Shown here piece after piece: positions 23,668 to 35,943 of a stretch of DNA of 64,000 bases. Both the position numbers and the translations under genes were made by a program. Under the pieces are notes generated by a model, which saw only the letters and a list, made by a program, of their open reading frames with translations, was not told the origin of the DNA and ran no database searches. This DNA is from Unio delphinus. Its lineage: Eukaryota; Mollusca; Bivalvia; Unionida; Unionidae. The stretch spans positions 13,613,001 to 13,677,000 of the forward strand of contig JAQISU010000081.1 of the NCBI GenBank assembly GCA_029339505.1. Reading direction: 5' to 3'. Position 1 is the stretch's first letter; every line of letters begins with the position of its first letter.

Positions 23668-23965
23668 TTTAACGTAGCTTTATCAATTTTTCAGTCATAT
23701 CGCTACGATGTCTGCAGTGAGGCAGTTTATAGTGATGTCTAGCACTGGGGCATCATGCCGCAGACATGAAGCATGATGTCCCACCCAGTCACATCATCAT
23801 GACGCCAGGATGACCAGTCATATCACTAACATCTTAATGCTGAGCGTCAAGCGAAACAGCTGTTAGGACCATTTTAAAAGTCGTTGGTGTGATTCGGCTG
23901 GGGATCGAACCCACGACCTCCCGCTTCCGCGGCGGACGCTCTAACCACAAGGCTACCGGAGTGGT
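23668..23965 (-). mobile_element. tRNA-derived SINE, family B, full length
   Basis: On the minus strand it starts CCACTCCGGTAGCCTTGTGG (A box) and has GGGTTCGATCCC as a good B box (around 23903-23912). The body contains GGACTATGATG-like and GCATGATGCCCCAGTGCTAG segments, and the end is GCTACGTTAAAAATCC. Further copies are at 43677, 46690 and, in the other orientation, 54178. It is not a tRNA gene; the head continues into the SINE body. Confidence 0.85.
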
Positions 23966-24580
23966 TGAAAGATTATGGAATGTCTTCTTAGTATATATAG
24001 AAGGGTATCAGAAAAAATGAATAATACGACGTTTCTTTTCATTATTGACTTTACTGAACGATACACTCCTCAAAGTAGAGTTGTCATAACATTGCTTGTT
24101 AGGCGTACAAATATATCACTACGAACAACAAAAACAGTTCAGATTTTTCTTTATAGTTTCTGTGATTTGCTTAATTCGTTTGGCCTTTTGAAGCTTATGT
24201 ATTTAGACATAGTCAAATCAATTCCAGTTTTAATGGCAAAACATCTACGAAGTATGTAATGTAACTTCTGTGTCAATTTTCACTATTTCAGTGGTTGACT
24301 GAACAGCTACTGTATGTTCTTAATAATCTTTTCTTTTAACTCTTGCTTTGTCTTCTTCCGTTGCGCGTAAGTAAAGCATTTCTTATGTTTGTGGGGAATA
24401 CAGAGTTAGCATCGATAAATGATAAAGCAAACCGGTAACAAACGTAAATGATAGAAAACTTTCAAATATATCACTACTTAAAACCACGTCCGTTTTTAGT
24501 ATAAACGGTGATTTGATTTTAAAATTACAATATTCATGCCAATCACATAACACATCTAACAGACATTTTCTTTTTATCCC
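23966..24580. other. upstream flank of the plus-strand Kir gene
   Basis: No coding region is recognised. This stretch should hold part of an intron of the Kir gene if the acceptor at 24582 is used. Confidence 0.4.
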
Positions 24581-24582
24581 AG
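24562..24582 (+). promoter_or_regulatory. candidate 3' splice site before the Kir start codon
   Basis: A pyrimidine tract (CATTTTCTTTTTATCCCAG) ends in AG at 24581-24582, 39 nt before the ATG. It would join a 5' non-coding exon to the single coding exon, an arrangement common in animal Kir genes. The first exon is not identified. Confidence 0.55.
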
Positions 24583-24621
24583 GCTGTTAAGAACTCATTC
24601 TTATCACGATTAGAACTTCCT

Positions 24622-25626
24622 ATGTTTACTCCGGGGAAAAAGGACGAACACGCTCCCTACCGGATCATTAGTAAAGATGGAAAGGTGCAGATTGGGCTCC
24701 AACAGATGTCCTTCTTCAAGAGACGACGTTACTGGAAGAATATTCTTACCACAGTGCTACAACTCAAATGGCGATGGATGTTTGTCATCTTTTCATTTGG
24801 TTTTTTGGTTACATGGACAGCTTTTGCTATCATATATTACATCATCGCCCTGGTTCATGGTGACATTGGGGATAATTATACGGGATCGAAGAGATGCATT
24901 GCACAGGTGGGGTCATTTACTGCAGCTTTTTTGTTCTCTTTCGAAACTCAGCACACCATTGGATATGGATTTCGCCATATCACAACAGAGTGTGGAATGG
25001 CTGTCTTGTTTGTCTTCCTCCAGTTTATACTGGGAATAGGCGTTCAGTGTGTCATCGCCGGACTAGTTGTGGCAAAACTTCAACTCGCTAGAAGATGTGG
25101 AAAGACGGTTCTGTTTAGCAGCAAGCTTTGTGTTGGAACTTACGATGGTGAAATATGCTTGATGGTTAGGGTTGGGAACATGCGTCAGTGCAACTTGGTA
25201 TCTGTCAGGGGATATGGGGTTCTCATGGAACGTGCAACAATTGAGGGCAATGAAGGACAAGACATTCTGAGCGAAACTTCTTTGGAGTTCACCTCAGAGA
25301 ATGGCGGTGATTACATTAATCTCTTTTGGCCGGCTGTGATGTACTGTGTGATTGCGAACAACCCCCAAAAATTTGTGGGCAGGTTGTTTGATGACGGGTC
25401 AGAACTTGTCATCACACTTGAAGGAATCATTGAGTCAACAGGACAAAATTTGCAAGTCCGAACCTCGTACAAGCCGCATGAAATAGAGCTCGGGAAGAAA
25501 TTCTGTGACTTAGTTCCTAAGTATATTCACAACAATGATCAGAAATCGTACCATGTCATTGATCACAAGGACTTCCATCTGACGGAGAACGATCCAAATT
25601 GGACACAACTTTTTGAACAGTACTAA
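24622..25626 (+). CDS. inward-rectifier potassium channel (Kir family), short form
   Basis: This encodes a 334-residue Kir subunit of the plasma membrane. The N-terminus has the Kir pattern (RIISKDGKVQI, then RRYWKNILTT). M1 is about 52-76. The turret carries an N-glycosylation sequon NYT (85-87). The selectivity filter is TIGYG (112-116), M2 about 125-152. Cys92 and Cys124 match the extracellular disulphide pair. The cytoplasmic domain shows MVRVGNMRQCNL, ELVITLEGIIESTGQNLQVR and TSYKPHEIELGKKF, all Kir landmarks. Gln142 occupies the rectification-controller position, as in the other Kir gene of the window. The C-terminus stops soon after the Ig-like domain, so the protein is about 100 residues shorter than Kir2.1. 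The first Met is chosen because it starts the conserved N-terminal block and follows a good splice acceptor. Subfamily is not assigned. Confidence 0.95.
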   Translation: MFTPGKKDEHAPYRIISKDGKVQIGLQQMSFFKRRRYWKNILTTVLQLKWRWMFVIFSFGFLVTWTAFAIIYYIIALVHGDIGDNYTGSKRCIAQVGSFTAAFLFSFETQHTIGYGFRHITTECGMAVLFVFLQFILGIGVQCVIAGLVVAKLQLARRCGKTVLFSSKLCVGTYDGEICLMVRVGNMRQCNLVSVRGYGVLMERATIEGNEGQDILSETSLEFTSENGGDYINLFWPAVMYCVIANNPQKFVGRLFDDGSELVITLEGIIESTGQNLQVRTSYKPHEIELGKKFCDLVPKYIHNNDQKSYHVIDHKDFHLTENDPNWTQLFEQY

Positions 25627-25850
25627 ACTATAGCACTTTGTACATCATTTATTTTTGTTGTCTGGAAGCTTGTATTTTTCAGTATACCACATTGTGCTTT
25701 CTGTTATATTAATGAACGAAATCTTCAATTTCTATAATATCCTCTTAAACCTATAAGCCAATGCTTTCGATGTCATATGTCTGTCACTATGTCTCTATGA
25801 TTCTGATGCTTTATTTATGTATTGCAAATTGTTGCATAATTTTAAAGAGC

Positions 25851-25856
25851 ATTAAA
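25851..25856 (+). promoter_or_regulatory. candidate poly(A) signal of the plus-strand Kir gene
   Basis: ATTAAA lies about 225 nt after the TAA stop, followed by a T-rich stretch (TCTGTCTTCTTCCATCATTT). A canonical AATAAA is not closer. Confidence 0.45.
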
Positions 25857-26901
25857 TCTGTCTTCTTCCATCATTTTTCTAAAGCACTTGAAGAATGATA
25901 TATGAATTTTGTTTAGATGCAAATTTTTCTAATCTTTGAATTCGTTTTGAGAAATACTTATACCTCCAAGCTTAAAAAAGCAAATAAGACATTTACATTT
26001 GCTTCATATGTCTATCGTTATTGCAATTTTGTTTGACTTTTTTTTTACAATTAAAAATCTGTTCTCAAAACTGTTATACCCGCGATATTGACGAGACATT
26101 TTCGTTGTGATGTCATCAGACGTTGCTGCTTCAGGCATAAACGTTGAGTCTGTCCTAAAATAAAAACAAAACGGTCAGATGCTTTGTTGCAATGATATGT
26201 AATCTAATAATTATGTGCATAATATTTATGAATGACTTTAAGGACCGTTGTCGATACGGCTAACAGGTAAACCTAATCGAAGCAAGCCAGACAACAATAG
26301 TAACTTTACATTATGTTCGCAAATTTGACCTTGCTACTTCATTTTCTGTTTCGTTTAAAATATCAGAACAACGTGAAAGTTGACGCAAAAACACTGAAAT
26401 ATTCTAAGATCAAACTAATACGTGCTTATGTGTTTTCCTCTTGAAAACCTAGAACTCATCTATGCTGAAACAGAGCTCCCTAAATCGAGCGATATAGTCG
26501 TTATTGTGTTGTGTCATGGGCTTGTAGAGGGTGAATGTTTACCATACGAGAATACTCTCCCTTTCTCTCGCCAATAAGTAAAAGGGTGTTACTAGTGTCA
26601 TTGCGTTGCAATATTTTAACGTTCTGACATAAAAGGATGTTGGAGGTGCAGTTCTTTATTTCCCCTTTATTAAATACCTTGTGGATATTTATTTATTTGG
26701 TGGTAAAGACGGATTAAGTGCTGGCATTACTAATGTCTGAACATATTTAGATAATATTACTGCCAAGACAGTGGGAAAAATCTAACAAAGAAAGTGCTCC
26801 TTTTTGAAGAAGAAATATATCTAGTAGATGAAAAGCTATCACTTTTTAAATTCATAAGAGAAGTCTCAATAGTAAAATTTCTAAGATGTAACATTACTTG
26901 G

Positions 26902-26905
<4 letters not shown>
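25857..26905. other. non-coding stretch
   Basis: Downstream flank of the Kir gene. No gene or repeat is recognised before the TA run. Confidence 0.45.

Positions 26906-26980
<75 letters not shown>
26906..26980. repeat. (TA)n microsatellite
   Basis: A pure TA run of about 75 bp. Confidence 0.95.
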
Positions 26981-26986
<6 letters not shown>

Positions 26987-27546
26987 ATTCCACGTGTAAT
27001 TCTATTTACCATTTTCCCAACCAAAGTAAATGCACAACTGACATTGTTTCAGCAGCAAATAGGCCAATCATATCGAAGGTTCGGCGATTTGAAAAACCTC
27101 ATATTTTACCCAGATAACAGCTCCTTCCACACAACACACAGAATTCCAATTCATTTTCTCCTTCTGACTTCCCTCCTAACTCTTTTTCCTCATTGACTGC
27201 TCCTTCTCCAATTTCTTCTCCTAGACTCCTTTTCCGACTAGCCTTCGATTCGCAATCGAGCTCTCTGCTAGTCTATATTCCGTCTCCCTCCTTGCGACAC
27301 TCGACTAAACTATACCGGAAGTCTGTTTCTAAAAGCTTCCTGTGAAAACACAAGGAGGTTAGCATATTTCCTTAGCCATCTCGTCTCACACTCACCAATA
27401 ATCACTCATCAGATAAAGGCTATTACATTTTTCGGTCACGCCATTGTGCACAGCGAAATACCCATACGTATGGTAAACGACGTCAGTAATAAAAGCACGG
27501 TCTCAACTAAATATCATACAGACATCAATAAATTGCGTCACATCAG
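26981..27546. other. non-coding stretch
   Basis: Mixed composition, C/T-rich near 27120-27300. No gene or repeat is recognised. Confidence 0.4.
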
Positions 27547-28020
27547 CATATATATATATATTCTCATTATACTGAATAATGTCACACCAATCAGACGCAT
27601 TTCTGTACATTACCATCCTACAAAGTGTACACAAATATTCAAATATCCATGCTCTGATATATCCTTACATCCATATTAACTAACTGTACAAACTGCAACC
27701 ATTTTACAAAGTTACAACTCAATTCAACAGTTGCTAAATCTAGAATATCAAATGAATAAATGCACTAGCTTCCTACGATGTAACCAAATAGCGAATTACA
27801 ATATTAATTCTGACCACGAGCTAGCAGTCTGCATAATTCTTTACATAATTATAACACATTTCTCAGATACGCATATACATTAAGCACTACAAGGTAATTA
27901 TACGTAATAACGATTCTAGTAACGAAGTATACATACTGCACATTTTTACAATTGAAATACCGTACTAATCTGCAATAATCGAGCAAAATACTTAGTAACC
28001 TTTGCGAAGCTATGTCTTTC
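27547..28020 (+). repeat. dispersed repeat F, copy 1
   Basis: From a short TA run and ATCAGACGCATTTCTGTACA to ACCTTTGCGAAGCTATGTCT this aligns with the reverse complement of about 37880-38359. Shared stretches include TATCAAATGAATAAATGCA, ATAGCGAATTACAATATTAA and GCAATAATCGAGCAAA. It contains no coding sequence. Confidence 0.75.
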
Positions 28021-28238
28021 TTAGAATTTTCTGAGGAGAGGAAAGTGAGACGAATGTTTAACTGGTCGAGAGAGGTAGATCCTCTGCGCACACACACATT
28101 TAGCCTGTCGCTGTGACGAACTAGCAAGACAGAAATGTGGTGAAAATATGACAGTTTTCTGAACATCTTTAAACTGGAAATGGCACGGTCTTAAACACTC
28201 CAGCCAACACGTCCGCCAAAAGTTAAAATCAACATCAA

Positions 28239-28595
28239 CATTAAGCACTACAATATGTAATTCTACGTACTAACCATTCTAGTAATGAAGAATACATACT
28301 GCACATAACTACAATTGCAATACCGTAATATTATGTAATAACCTAGCAAATAACTAAGTAATCTTTGCGAAGCTTTGTCTTTCTTAGAATTTCCTGAAGT
28401 GAGGAGAGTGACACGAATGTGTAACTGATTGTGTCCGCCGGAGACAACGTTAATTGCGATATCCTTAACGCCAATTTAGTCAACATGATGCTCAACCGAT
28501 TTCCTGAGGTGAGGAGTGTGACACGAATGTTTAACTGATTGTGTCCGCCGGAGACACCATTAGGTGCGATGGCCTTAACGCCAATGTAGTATGAA
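28239..28595 (+). repeat. tandem partial copies of repeat F and its flank
   Basis: ATTAAGCACTACAA opens both 27878 and 28239, and the following 190 bp align (GAATACATACTGCACAT, TTTGCGAAGCTTTGTCTTTC). A shorter block (CCTGAGGTGAGGAGTGTGAC to AACGCCAAT) then repeats once more from about 28500. The period is about 360 bp for the first pair and about 110 bp for the last. Confidence 0.75.
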
Positions 28596-28596
28596 A

Positions 28597-30962
28597 ACGG
28601 ATAGACCGATAATTTGATTGAAATAGAAATCAGTTTATAATACAGAGATCTGACAGGCATTGATAACGAATTATAGTTCTAGAGGTCTTCGAAGTTCGCC
28701 TTGCACATAATTAGTAATTGATCAGAATAAGCCATGCATTTCGTGTTAAGGATAAAGTTTTTAACTTTCACGAATGTGAAAGCTGTACTTTGATTGGTAA
28801 ATCGAAATATTAATACAACACTACTTCGTATCGATGTCCGTCAGATCTTCCTTTTTTTTTTTGATTTTCGGGTTCTAATTAGATCGTACAGAGACACACA
28901 TGGACTTGTTTTCTTTTCTGCTTCTTGTTAACTTGAAAAGTATTCTTTCATTCTTGAAAGTGTGAGGTCATAGTAATGTAAATTATCGCCCCCAAAAAGA
29001 AAAAGATCTTTTAGGAGATATGTATATCAAAATGTGTTTAAGACATATTTTACTGAATGAATATATGACCGGAAATCAGTAATGAGTGGAGATATTCCTT
29101 ACTGAAAAGAATAACTTGAAGAAAGTTGACACCATTGAAGTAGCTTGAATGTGTTTGCATTCATTCATGACTACCAGAAGAAGGAACAGAAGAGAACAAT
29201 TTGTGGTATTGACAACATCTGATCTGAAAACATTTCTTCTGTGCCTCGATGCTTCAAAAAGCTTTGTAAATGCAAAGTCTGTCAAAATATGTTTTCAGTG
29301 CAATGATACGAATATCATCATAATATTAAACAAGACCCATGTGAGACCTCATTATTGAAATAGTGCATACAAATATGGTTCCCCTACCTGGCTAATGGTA
29401 TAAAACATATTAAGAATGTACAGAGGAGATTTATAGTGTCCAAAGTACATAATTTACTGAGAAATTTGTCTGGATCTCAATAGTTTGAAACAAAACGATG
29501 CATTACAAAACATACTGAATACGAAAATGAAGAAACTGATCAAAACGAGAACTTTGAACTTTCAGATACGTCCTCACTGACAAGCTATTCAAAATGTCTT
29601 CTCGACTGGAACTCAGGAAGTAGTTCGTAGGTCAAAGAGTTATTGATGCTTGGAATCCTTTACTGAACGTTTAGTAGGTGCATTAGCAACGAACTCGACT
29701 TCTTCTGGCATGATGTGAAAGGCAATACTGGGTTTGCATACGCCCTTTTGAGACTTTATGACAAAGACATGTTTATCACTTTTAAATCAAAACCATTCAA
29801 GGCTTAGTAGACATATTGGTATGCCTCCTGGCTAGAATTAAAGGCTATTGCAGCAGTTGTTACGTTTTTGGAACGGTTTTCTTTTGTGACTTAGAATATT
29901 TGGTCTACAGTATTTATGGGTGTTTTGCAATTGCAAACCTACTTTCTTACAACTAATACAATGAGTTAGCATATAGCACCGTTGACTATAGATAAATCGA
30001 ACGCCGAGATATTATTGGGTTTGTAATGCAAATGGGCAAGAGAGGTTGGCGATGTGTCTTATGACTCTAATAGTAGAGGAAGCATTGGGAACATCAGTAT
30101 ATTAAGAAAATACCGTGTTTTCAACGTTCTTTTGGATATGAGTCTCATTTGTCAGTTTCCACTGCAAGTAGAAAGGGAGGAGATACGAGTTTGGTAGCAT
30201 TAGTACTTTGTATGAAGACAACTTCACAGACCTAGAAGTCCTTTATGTCCTTTACGTTACAAATGTAGGGTAGCTGGGAGGGTGCCAGTCGGATGGGCCT
30301 AAATATTTAGTTTCGCTTAAACGGAGCGAACGATAAAGGAATAGTCGATAGCTTTAGTGTAATAGATGCTTACGTGTCATATAATATTCTATGCTAGGTG
30401 GTCATCGTTTTGGTCATATTTGAATTTGAAACCGGATTTTATATTATAATAAAGAAACAGACGTGATTAGTTTTTTAATGCTTAGCTTTTTTGTTGTTGA
30501 TTTATTTATTCTATAAATATTCGAATTACATATTTTTAAAACATTTTGACTGCATTTTTAAAGGGGTATTTCCCTCCTTTTTGCATAAGAAACCCAATCA
30601 GTGAATCAATATGTTCATCTGTTCTTCTTTACCTCTATTCATCCCTCTTTTCATCATATATATGTTTATCCATATGCATCAACTCATCAAGAAATGTGAC
30701 ATCGATTTCTAGTGGATATGACCTGAATGAAAAATTGTCGGATAAATACCACAAATACATCAAGACGAAAAGAAAATTCAGATTAGTGTTTGTTCTCAAA
30801 AACAGACGTCCTAAATACTTAAATTCAAATGCATGAAAACTATATGCGTCACTGTTGACAACAAGTGAAGTAATTTTCAAAACTCATTCGTCTTAACAGA
30901 AATTTAGTGCGACAAGTAAAGGTTTTCCTCAATAAAAATTTTATTTTGATTTTGATGTTGTG
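28597..30962 (+). repeat. dispersed duplication S, copy 2
   Basis: Partner of the segment from 17030. It has the same order of matching blocks but carries about 800 bp more between GAAATAGTGCATACAAA (29357) and AAGTAGAAAGGG (about 30166). Part of the extra sequence is a LINE RT tail. Divergence is high, so the duplication is old. Confidence 0.7.
29215..29745 (+). mobile_element. LINE reverse-transcriptase C-terminal relic
   Basis: Stretches in changing frames read ILNKTHVRPHY, then NGIKHIKNVQRRF, and later SSRLELRK and VGQRVIDAWNPLL. This is the usual order at the end of CR1/Jockey-type RTs (YVRPHLEYA, IKxIExVQRR, SRLExRxxSFxxRVVxxWNxLP). Frameshifts and stops make it non-functional. The RT catalytic core is absent here. 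Confidence 0.65.
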
Positions 30963-30963
30963 A

Positions 30964-30964
<1 letters not shown>

Positions 30965-31052
<88 letters not shown>
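30965..31052. repeat. (TA)44 microsatellite
   Basis: A pure TA run. The overlapping Tyr-Ile open frames on the minus strand are artefacts. Confidence 0.95.
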
Positions 31053-31058
<6 letters not shown>

Positions 31059-31154
31059 TCTGGCGAAACATAATTTAAGGAACACCTCCATGTAATAGGC
31101 CCCTGCTCGTACAGAACAGTAATCGATCTTGAATCTAAATACTGCATACAAAGA

Positions 31155-31862
31155 ATACATGTCTAAAAAAGATACATGTCTATAAAAGACACATGTCTAT
31201 AAAAGATACATGTCTATAAAAGACACATATCTATAAAAGATACATGTCTATAAAAGATACATGTCTATGAAAGATACATGTCTATAAAGACACATGTCTA
31301 TAAAAGACATGTCTATAAAGATACATGTCTATAAAAGATACATGTCTATAAAAGATATAAGTCTATAAAAGACATGTCTATAAAGATACATATCTATAAA
31401 AGATACATGTCTATAAAAGATACATGTCTATAAAAGACTCGTGTCTATAAAAGACACATGTCTATAAAAGATACATGTCTATAAAAGATATATGTCTATA
31501 AAAGATACATGTCTATGAAAGATACATGTCTATAAAAGATACATGTCTATAAAAGACACATGTCTATAAAAGATACATGCCTATGAAAGATACATGTCTA
31601 TAAAAACACATGTCTATAAAAGACACATGTCTATAAAGATACATGTCTATAAAAGATACATGTCTATAAAAGATATATGTCTATAAAAGACACATGTCTA
31701 TAAAAGACATGTCTATAAAGATACATGTCTATAAAAGATATGTGTCTATAAAAGACTCGTGTCTATAAAAGACACATGTCTATAAAGATACATGTCTATA
31801 AAAGATACATGTCTATAAAAGACACATGTCTCTAAAAGACTCATGTCTATAAAAGACATATT
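31155..31862. repeat. 17-bp satellite array, about 42 copies
   Basis: The unit AGATACATGTCTATAAA repeats with variants AGACACATG and shorter AGACATG units. Each unit carries the palindrome ACATGT. The array covers about 700 bp with no other sequence inside. Confidence 0.95.
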
Positions 31863-32431
31863 CATTAAAGAAAGAATTACTTGCATTTGTATCTCATTGA
31901 ATCAATAAATAACTGATAAACCGATTGATCGAACATTTTATCCGTCAGCTATCAATCAAACAACATATTCATCATATCGCATATCGATCTATCAATGAAT
32001 CAATTTTCCAATAACCAATCAGTGAATTAAATTAATTCTTCAGACCATCTGTTCATTTATCTTTCTGTCAGTATGTCTGTTTTGTCCACTTCTCTGATGT
32101 TCACATCACAATTTTAGTCTGCAGTCAGTCTGGTGTATTTTGTTACCATATATTTTCACTGTAAAAAAGAGGGACATTGAATGATAAACTGTCCTTCTGC
32201 AGTACATGTACCTTTTCTTTCTCTTCGTCAGAAACATACAGACGGAATCATACTGGTCAAATCATATGGGTGGCATTTTAGATAATTTTCATAATTGATA
32301 GTTATTGTTGTTAACAAAGTTATCGTTACAGTGATAATTTACATATTTTTGTTTCTTTTTGATCTGCAGCAATTTGCCATCATCCATCATTTTGGTGGAC
32401 TTTAATCGTGCTTACGTTGTGTTAAAAGCAA
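31863..32431. other. non-coding stretch
   Basis: Short ATCAATCAA-type direct repeats at 31895-32030, otherwise nothing recognised. Confidence 0.4.
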
Positions 32432-32746
32432 AGGCTTTGCAGTGGCGTCGCTATGGGGGTGCGGGGGGTGCGGACCGCACCGGGTGACACCATCTCAGAG
32501 GGGTGACACCAAAAGGAAAATTTTAAATAAAGTAAGTTTAATGTAAAAATAACTAAACCTTAACGTTGTTGCAGTTTTTAAATACTTTTACCTTCTGACC
32601 TTCAATTAATTTGTTTCTGTTCTTGTCATTTTTATACTGTGGACTTATTTTAAGAAGAAGAAATCCATAGTGGAAGTCTGGAGGGGTGACACCATGAGTT
32701 TACCGCACTGGGTGACACCAACCCTAGCGACGCCGCTGAGGCTTTG
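32432..32746. mobile_element. hAT-type MITE with 8-bp target-site duplication
   Basis: The element (32440-32738, 299 bp) starts CAGTGGCGTCGCTA and ends with the complement of CAGCGGCGTCGCTA: 14-bp terminal inverted repeats with one mismatch. Direct repeats AGGCTTTG lie immediately outside both ends (32432-32439 and 32739-32746). A CAG-starting terminus and 8-bp target duplication are hallmarks of the hAT superfamily. GGTGACACC occurs twice near each end, perhaps as subterminal transposase sites. It has no coding capacity, so it is non-autonomous. The perfect duplication suggests a fairly recent insertion. Confidence 0.9.
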
Positions 32747-32858
32747 TATTCGCCGACAACGAATGACACAAGAATTACGTGTATTTCAATCAAGCACGTT
32801 TATGTCTGCCATGAGTAGATCAGAGGCATAGGGTATAGTGTCCATAATAAGGGAATAC

Positions 32859-33000
<142 letters not shown>

Positions 33001-33085
33001 GAGAGAGACAGTACTTTATTCAGGATAATTATTGATTTCTCTTTAAGATTATCGCTGTCATTGTACTTTCAAGCTCTACAAAGTG

Positions 33086-34170
33086 AACATGGGAGAAAGC
33101 TTGCCAATAGCTTCCCATGGGACGGTGGTTCTTACTGGGGTTTGCCTGGGTTCTGCCTCTCCCAATTATTTATATAGCCAATATTGCGCTGAGAAATGGC
33201 GATATCCCAAGAACAGCAAAGACAACATTCTTCTGATTAATTTCACACAAGTTGCCTTAATCAAATTATGAAACTCGTTGTGAAAACTCAGATATTGATA
33301 CCGGTCTGTGAATATCGAGAAACAAAGGCACAATAATCACGAAACTAATTGAATGTTCGGAGTTGAATAACTAGCTGTCATTGTTGAGAGACACGTAAAC
33401 CGCAGTGTAATATATTCAGTATCTTTTTTTTTAAAAGAATTATTTACTTCTTGCGAAATCGGTTACATATTACGTGACTTCTTCGGTACTTTTGCCAATT
33501 GCTTCATCCAGTTGCGGAATATCACTTTTGTGTCAAATTACTCTGCTGTTCATTCTTTGTCTTGTATTTTTGTTTTGTTTGCATGTTAAATTGTATTTTT
33601 TTGTAGAGTTGACACCATGTTTCAAACACATGATAGGCCTTACGAAGCGGGCAGTAGATTTACGTGGAGGAAGAACCCTGGCAAGGTTTCTAACAAAGCT
33701 ACTTTCGTCGAGCCGAGACTCGAACTGAGCCGGACAGAGGTGAGATGTGTAAGTGATCTGTAAAGGCGAGCGCCTTAAACAATCGGCCACCAGGGGCATC
33801 TCTAATGACCACTCGACCACCTAGAGCACCTCTGATGACCACTCGACCACCTAGAGAACCACTATTGATCAGACTTAAGTCGAGTACACTGAATGAATTA
33901 GAAGAAGCTGAGTATGTAGTTTCTACCACTCATTGTAGACATATGAAGATATGGAATATAAACGAATAGACGAATTAATGATCATATCTACCATTTTAAA
34001 TTACCAATCAAATGAATATTTTTGTGGATTTATTAACACTTGAGACTATTTCTGACAGAGTTAATGTTCTTAGAGTAATTCTTTTCTTAGTTCGTGTTCT
34101 TGATTTATGCAGTCCCTGTCGCGGCTCTCTATTTTTCTCACGTGACCTTTCAGTATAAGTTTCTATTTTA
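33086..34170 (+). repeat. dispersed duplication D, copy 2
   Basis: Partner of the block from 21740. It starts in the SINE family A body (GAGAAAGCTTGCCAATAG), contains the same central unique sequence, then an inverted family A copy with head (about 33635-33800), and ACTCGACCACCTAGAG twice. The tRNA-like head of the first SINE is missing here. Confidence 0.8.
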
Positions 34171-34919
34171 AGTTAAATTTATAAAAATGGGTAAAATCAT
34201 TAATTATGGAGTACTTGGTGCAAAACAGACAACAGGTAAACATTACAACTCATAAAACATTAATTTTAAGAACTGCAGATGTAGTATGATTCTTCTTATA
34301 TATGTTTTTTGAATTTTATAAAACGTTTGAATGCATAACATAGAATGAAAAAGGAAAGGAAATAATATAACCAGATGAATAATGTGAATAATTAACATTT
34401 ATCATCATCAAGATCATGTTGATGCCATTACAACCGAACGCACGACTTTTTGGATAAGATTATTATTGGATAAATGCGACCATAGATTTAGCCGTTGGAA
34501 AGAGCATATACATTGCAGATAAATATGTCGTGGACATTTGGCTTCCATGTCGTAGCTTCATGAAGGAAACAAAAATTGCAAACAAAAATATCTCAGTCCT
34601 ATATCATATGAACGACATCATAGGAAAAATATGCAACAACGGAAACGTACTTGCGTAGTATTGAAAGGATGCTCTACGTATGCGCAAAATGCTCGGACGA
34701 ATGAGCAGAATTATCACTGTGCAATCGTCGAGTTTGAACATCTACATTACTTTCAAACATATAAAAACGAGCTGGAAGAAGAATTAAATGACGACCAACA
34801 CAAGAAAAATAAATGAGACCATGATGTGGACTTTTGGGGAATTTTAATGTTCGCAAGAAACTGAAATTCACATCATTAATGGTTCCTTTTAGAACACTAA
34901 TGATGTGATATTAAATTAA
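34171..34919. other. non-coding stretch
   Basis: AT-rich. A 61-codon frame at 34631 has a Glu/Asp/Lys-rich end but no recognised family. Confidence 0.4.
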
Positions 34920-35387
34920 AGTGTTATCGTTTAGTTGTTTTCCTGCAATAGTTCAGACTTATGAACCTTCCGACAAAAGAACCTTTGGAACATTTAGCAG
35001 TTATCTTTATGAATGGTGCCAACGTCATTTACATGAACGTAAGGCACCTACAGTATACAGATTCCTTATTTACTATTTGTTTTACTCAACGAAACCAACA
35101 ATTAATCATTTCTCAGGTTCCGCAATGGATGACGTACAACGAAGCATACCTACGACGTCAGAATTTGGAAAATCAAGGATACCAACTTATATAAATGCGG
35201 GAACTATGATCTAATCTTCAAAACTGATCCCCAATTCCGAAGCATCGTTGATGAGTACAAGGTAGTAGATGTGGAATCATTAGAAGCCCTGAAACAGTTT
35301 CTTTGGAGAACGGACCAATGCAAAACCCTTGCTGTTGAAGAAAAGAAGAATAAATACAGAGTGTTCCTTATATCCTTTGGTGTTTAA
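34920..35387 (+). pseudogene. unidentified coding relic
   Basis: Two adjoining open stretches have normal protein composition. One (34961-35194) ends in VPQWMTYNEAYLRRQNLENQ; the second (35202-35387), in another frame, contains YDLIFKTDPQFRSIVDEYKV and ends at TAA. They look like one protein broken by a frameshift near 35195. A TTTTCCTGCAATAG sequence just before (ending at 34952) would serve as a splice acceptor, so an exon of a real gene is also possible. I do not recognise the family. Continued near-coding sequence after 35387 is unclear. Confidence 0.3.
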
Positions 35388-35802
35388 ATGTTACATTTCC
35401 TATCAGTCGTTCTGAAATGTTGGCAGAACACATTTTCGTAGAGTTAATCAAATATCAAGTATTACAACGGGCGATCCTGTTTTGCCACATCTTTGCCAAG
35501 GAAAACTAATGTTTTCTTTATGCTGTACGTGTACTGAAAAAGGTACTAAAGCAATGTATCCACAAAGACAAGAACACACTTTAACGATAATGTGAGTGAG
35601 TGCTGAACTGGCTCATGCTCTCCTTTCATGGAAACCATCTGCTCATAGTTGACGAAGTTTGAAATTGTTCTACCACAGAACAATACCAACAGCATAGTTA
35701 TAGTGAAAGACTACGTCAACGAATTCTGAAACTGAAGCAAGATGCTTGCGGCTATCATGTGGCATGTCTAACTTCAGAAGGCAATAGAAACTCAAATAAC
35801 TG
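35388..35802. other. non-coding stretch
   Basis: No clear feature. It could belong to the broken coding relic to its left. Confidence 0.3.
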
Positions 35803-35857
35803 TTTCTTCAGCAGAGGCTTTAGAATGGCAGTTTTGAAAAATGATGGGAATTCCCCG

Positions 35858-35943
<86 letters not shown>

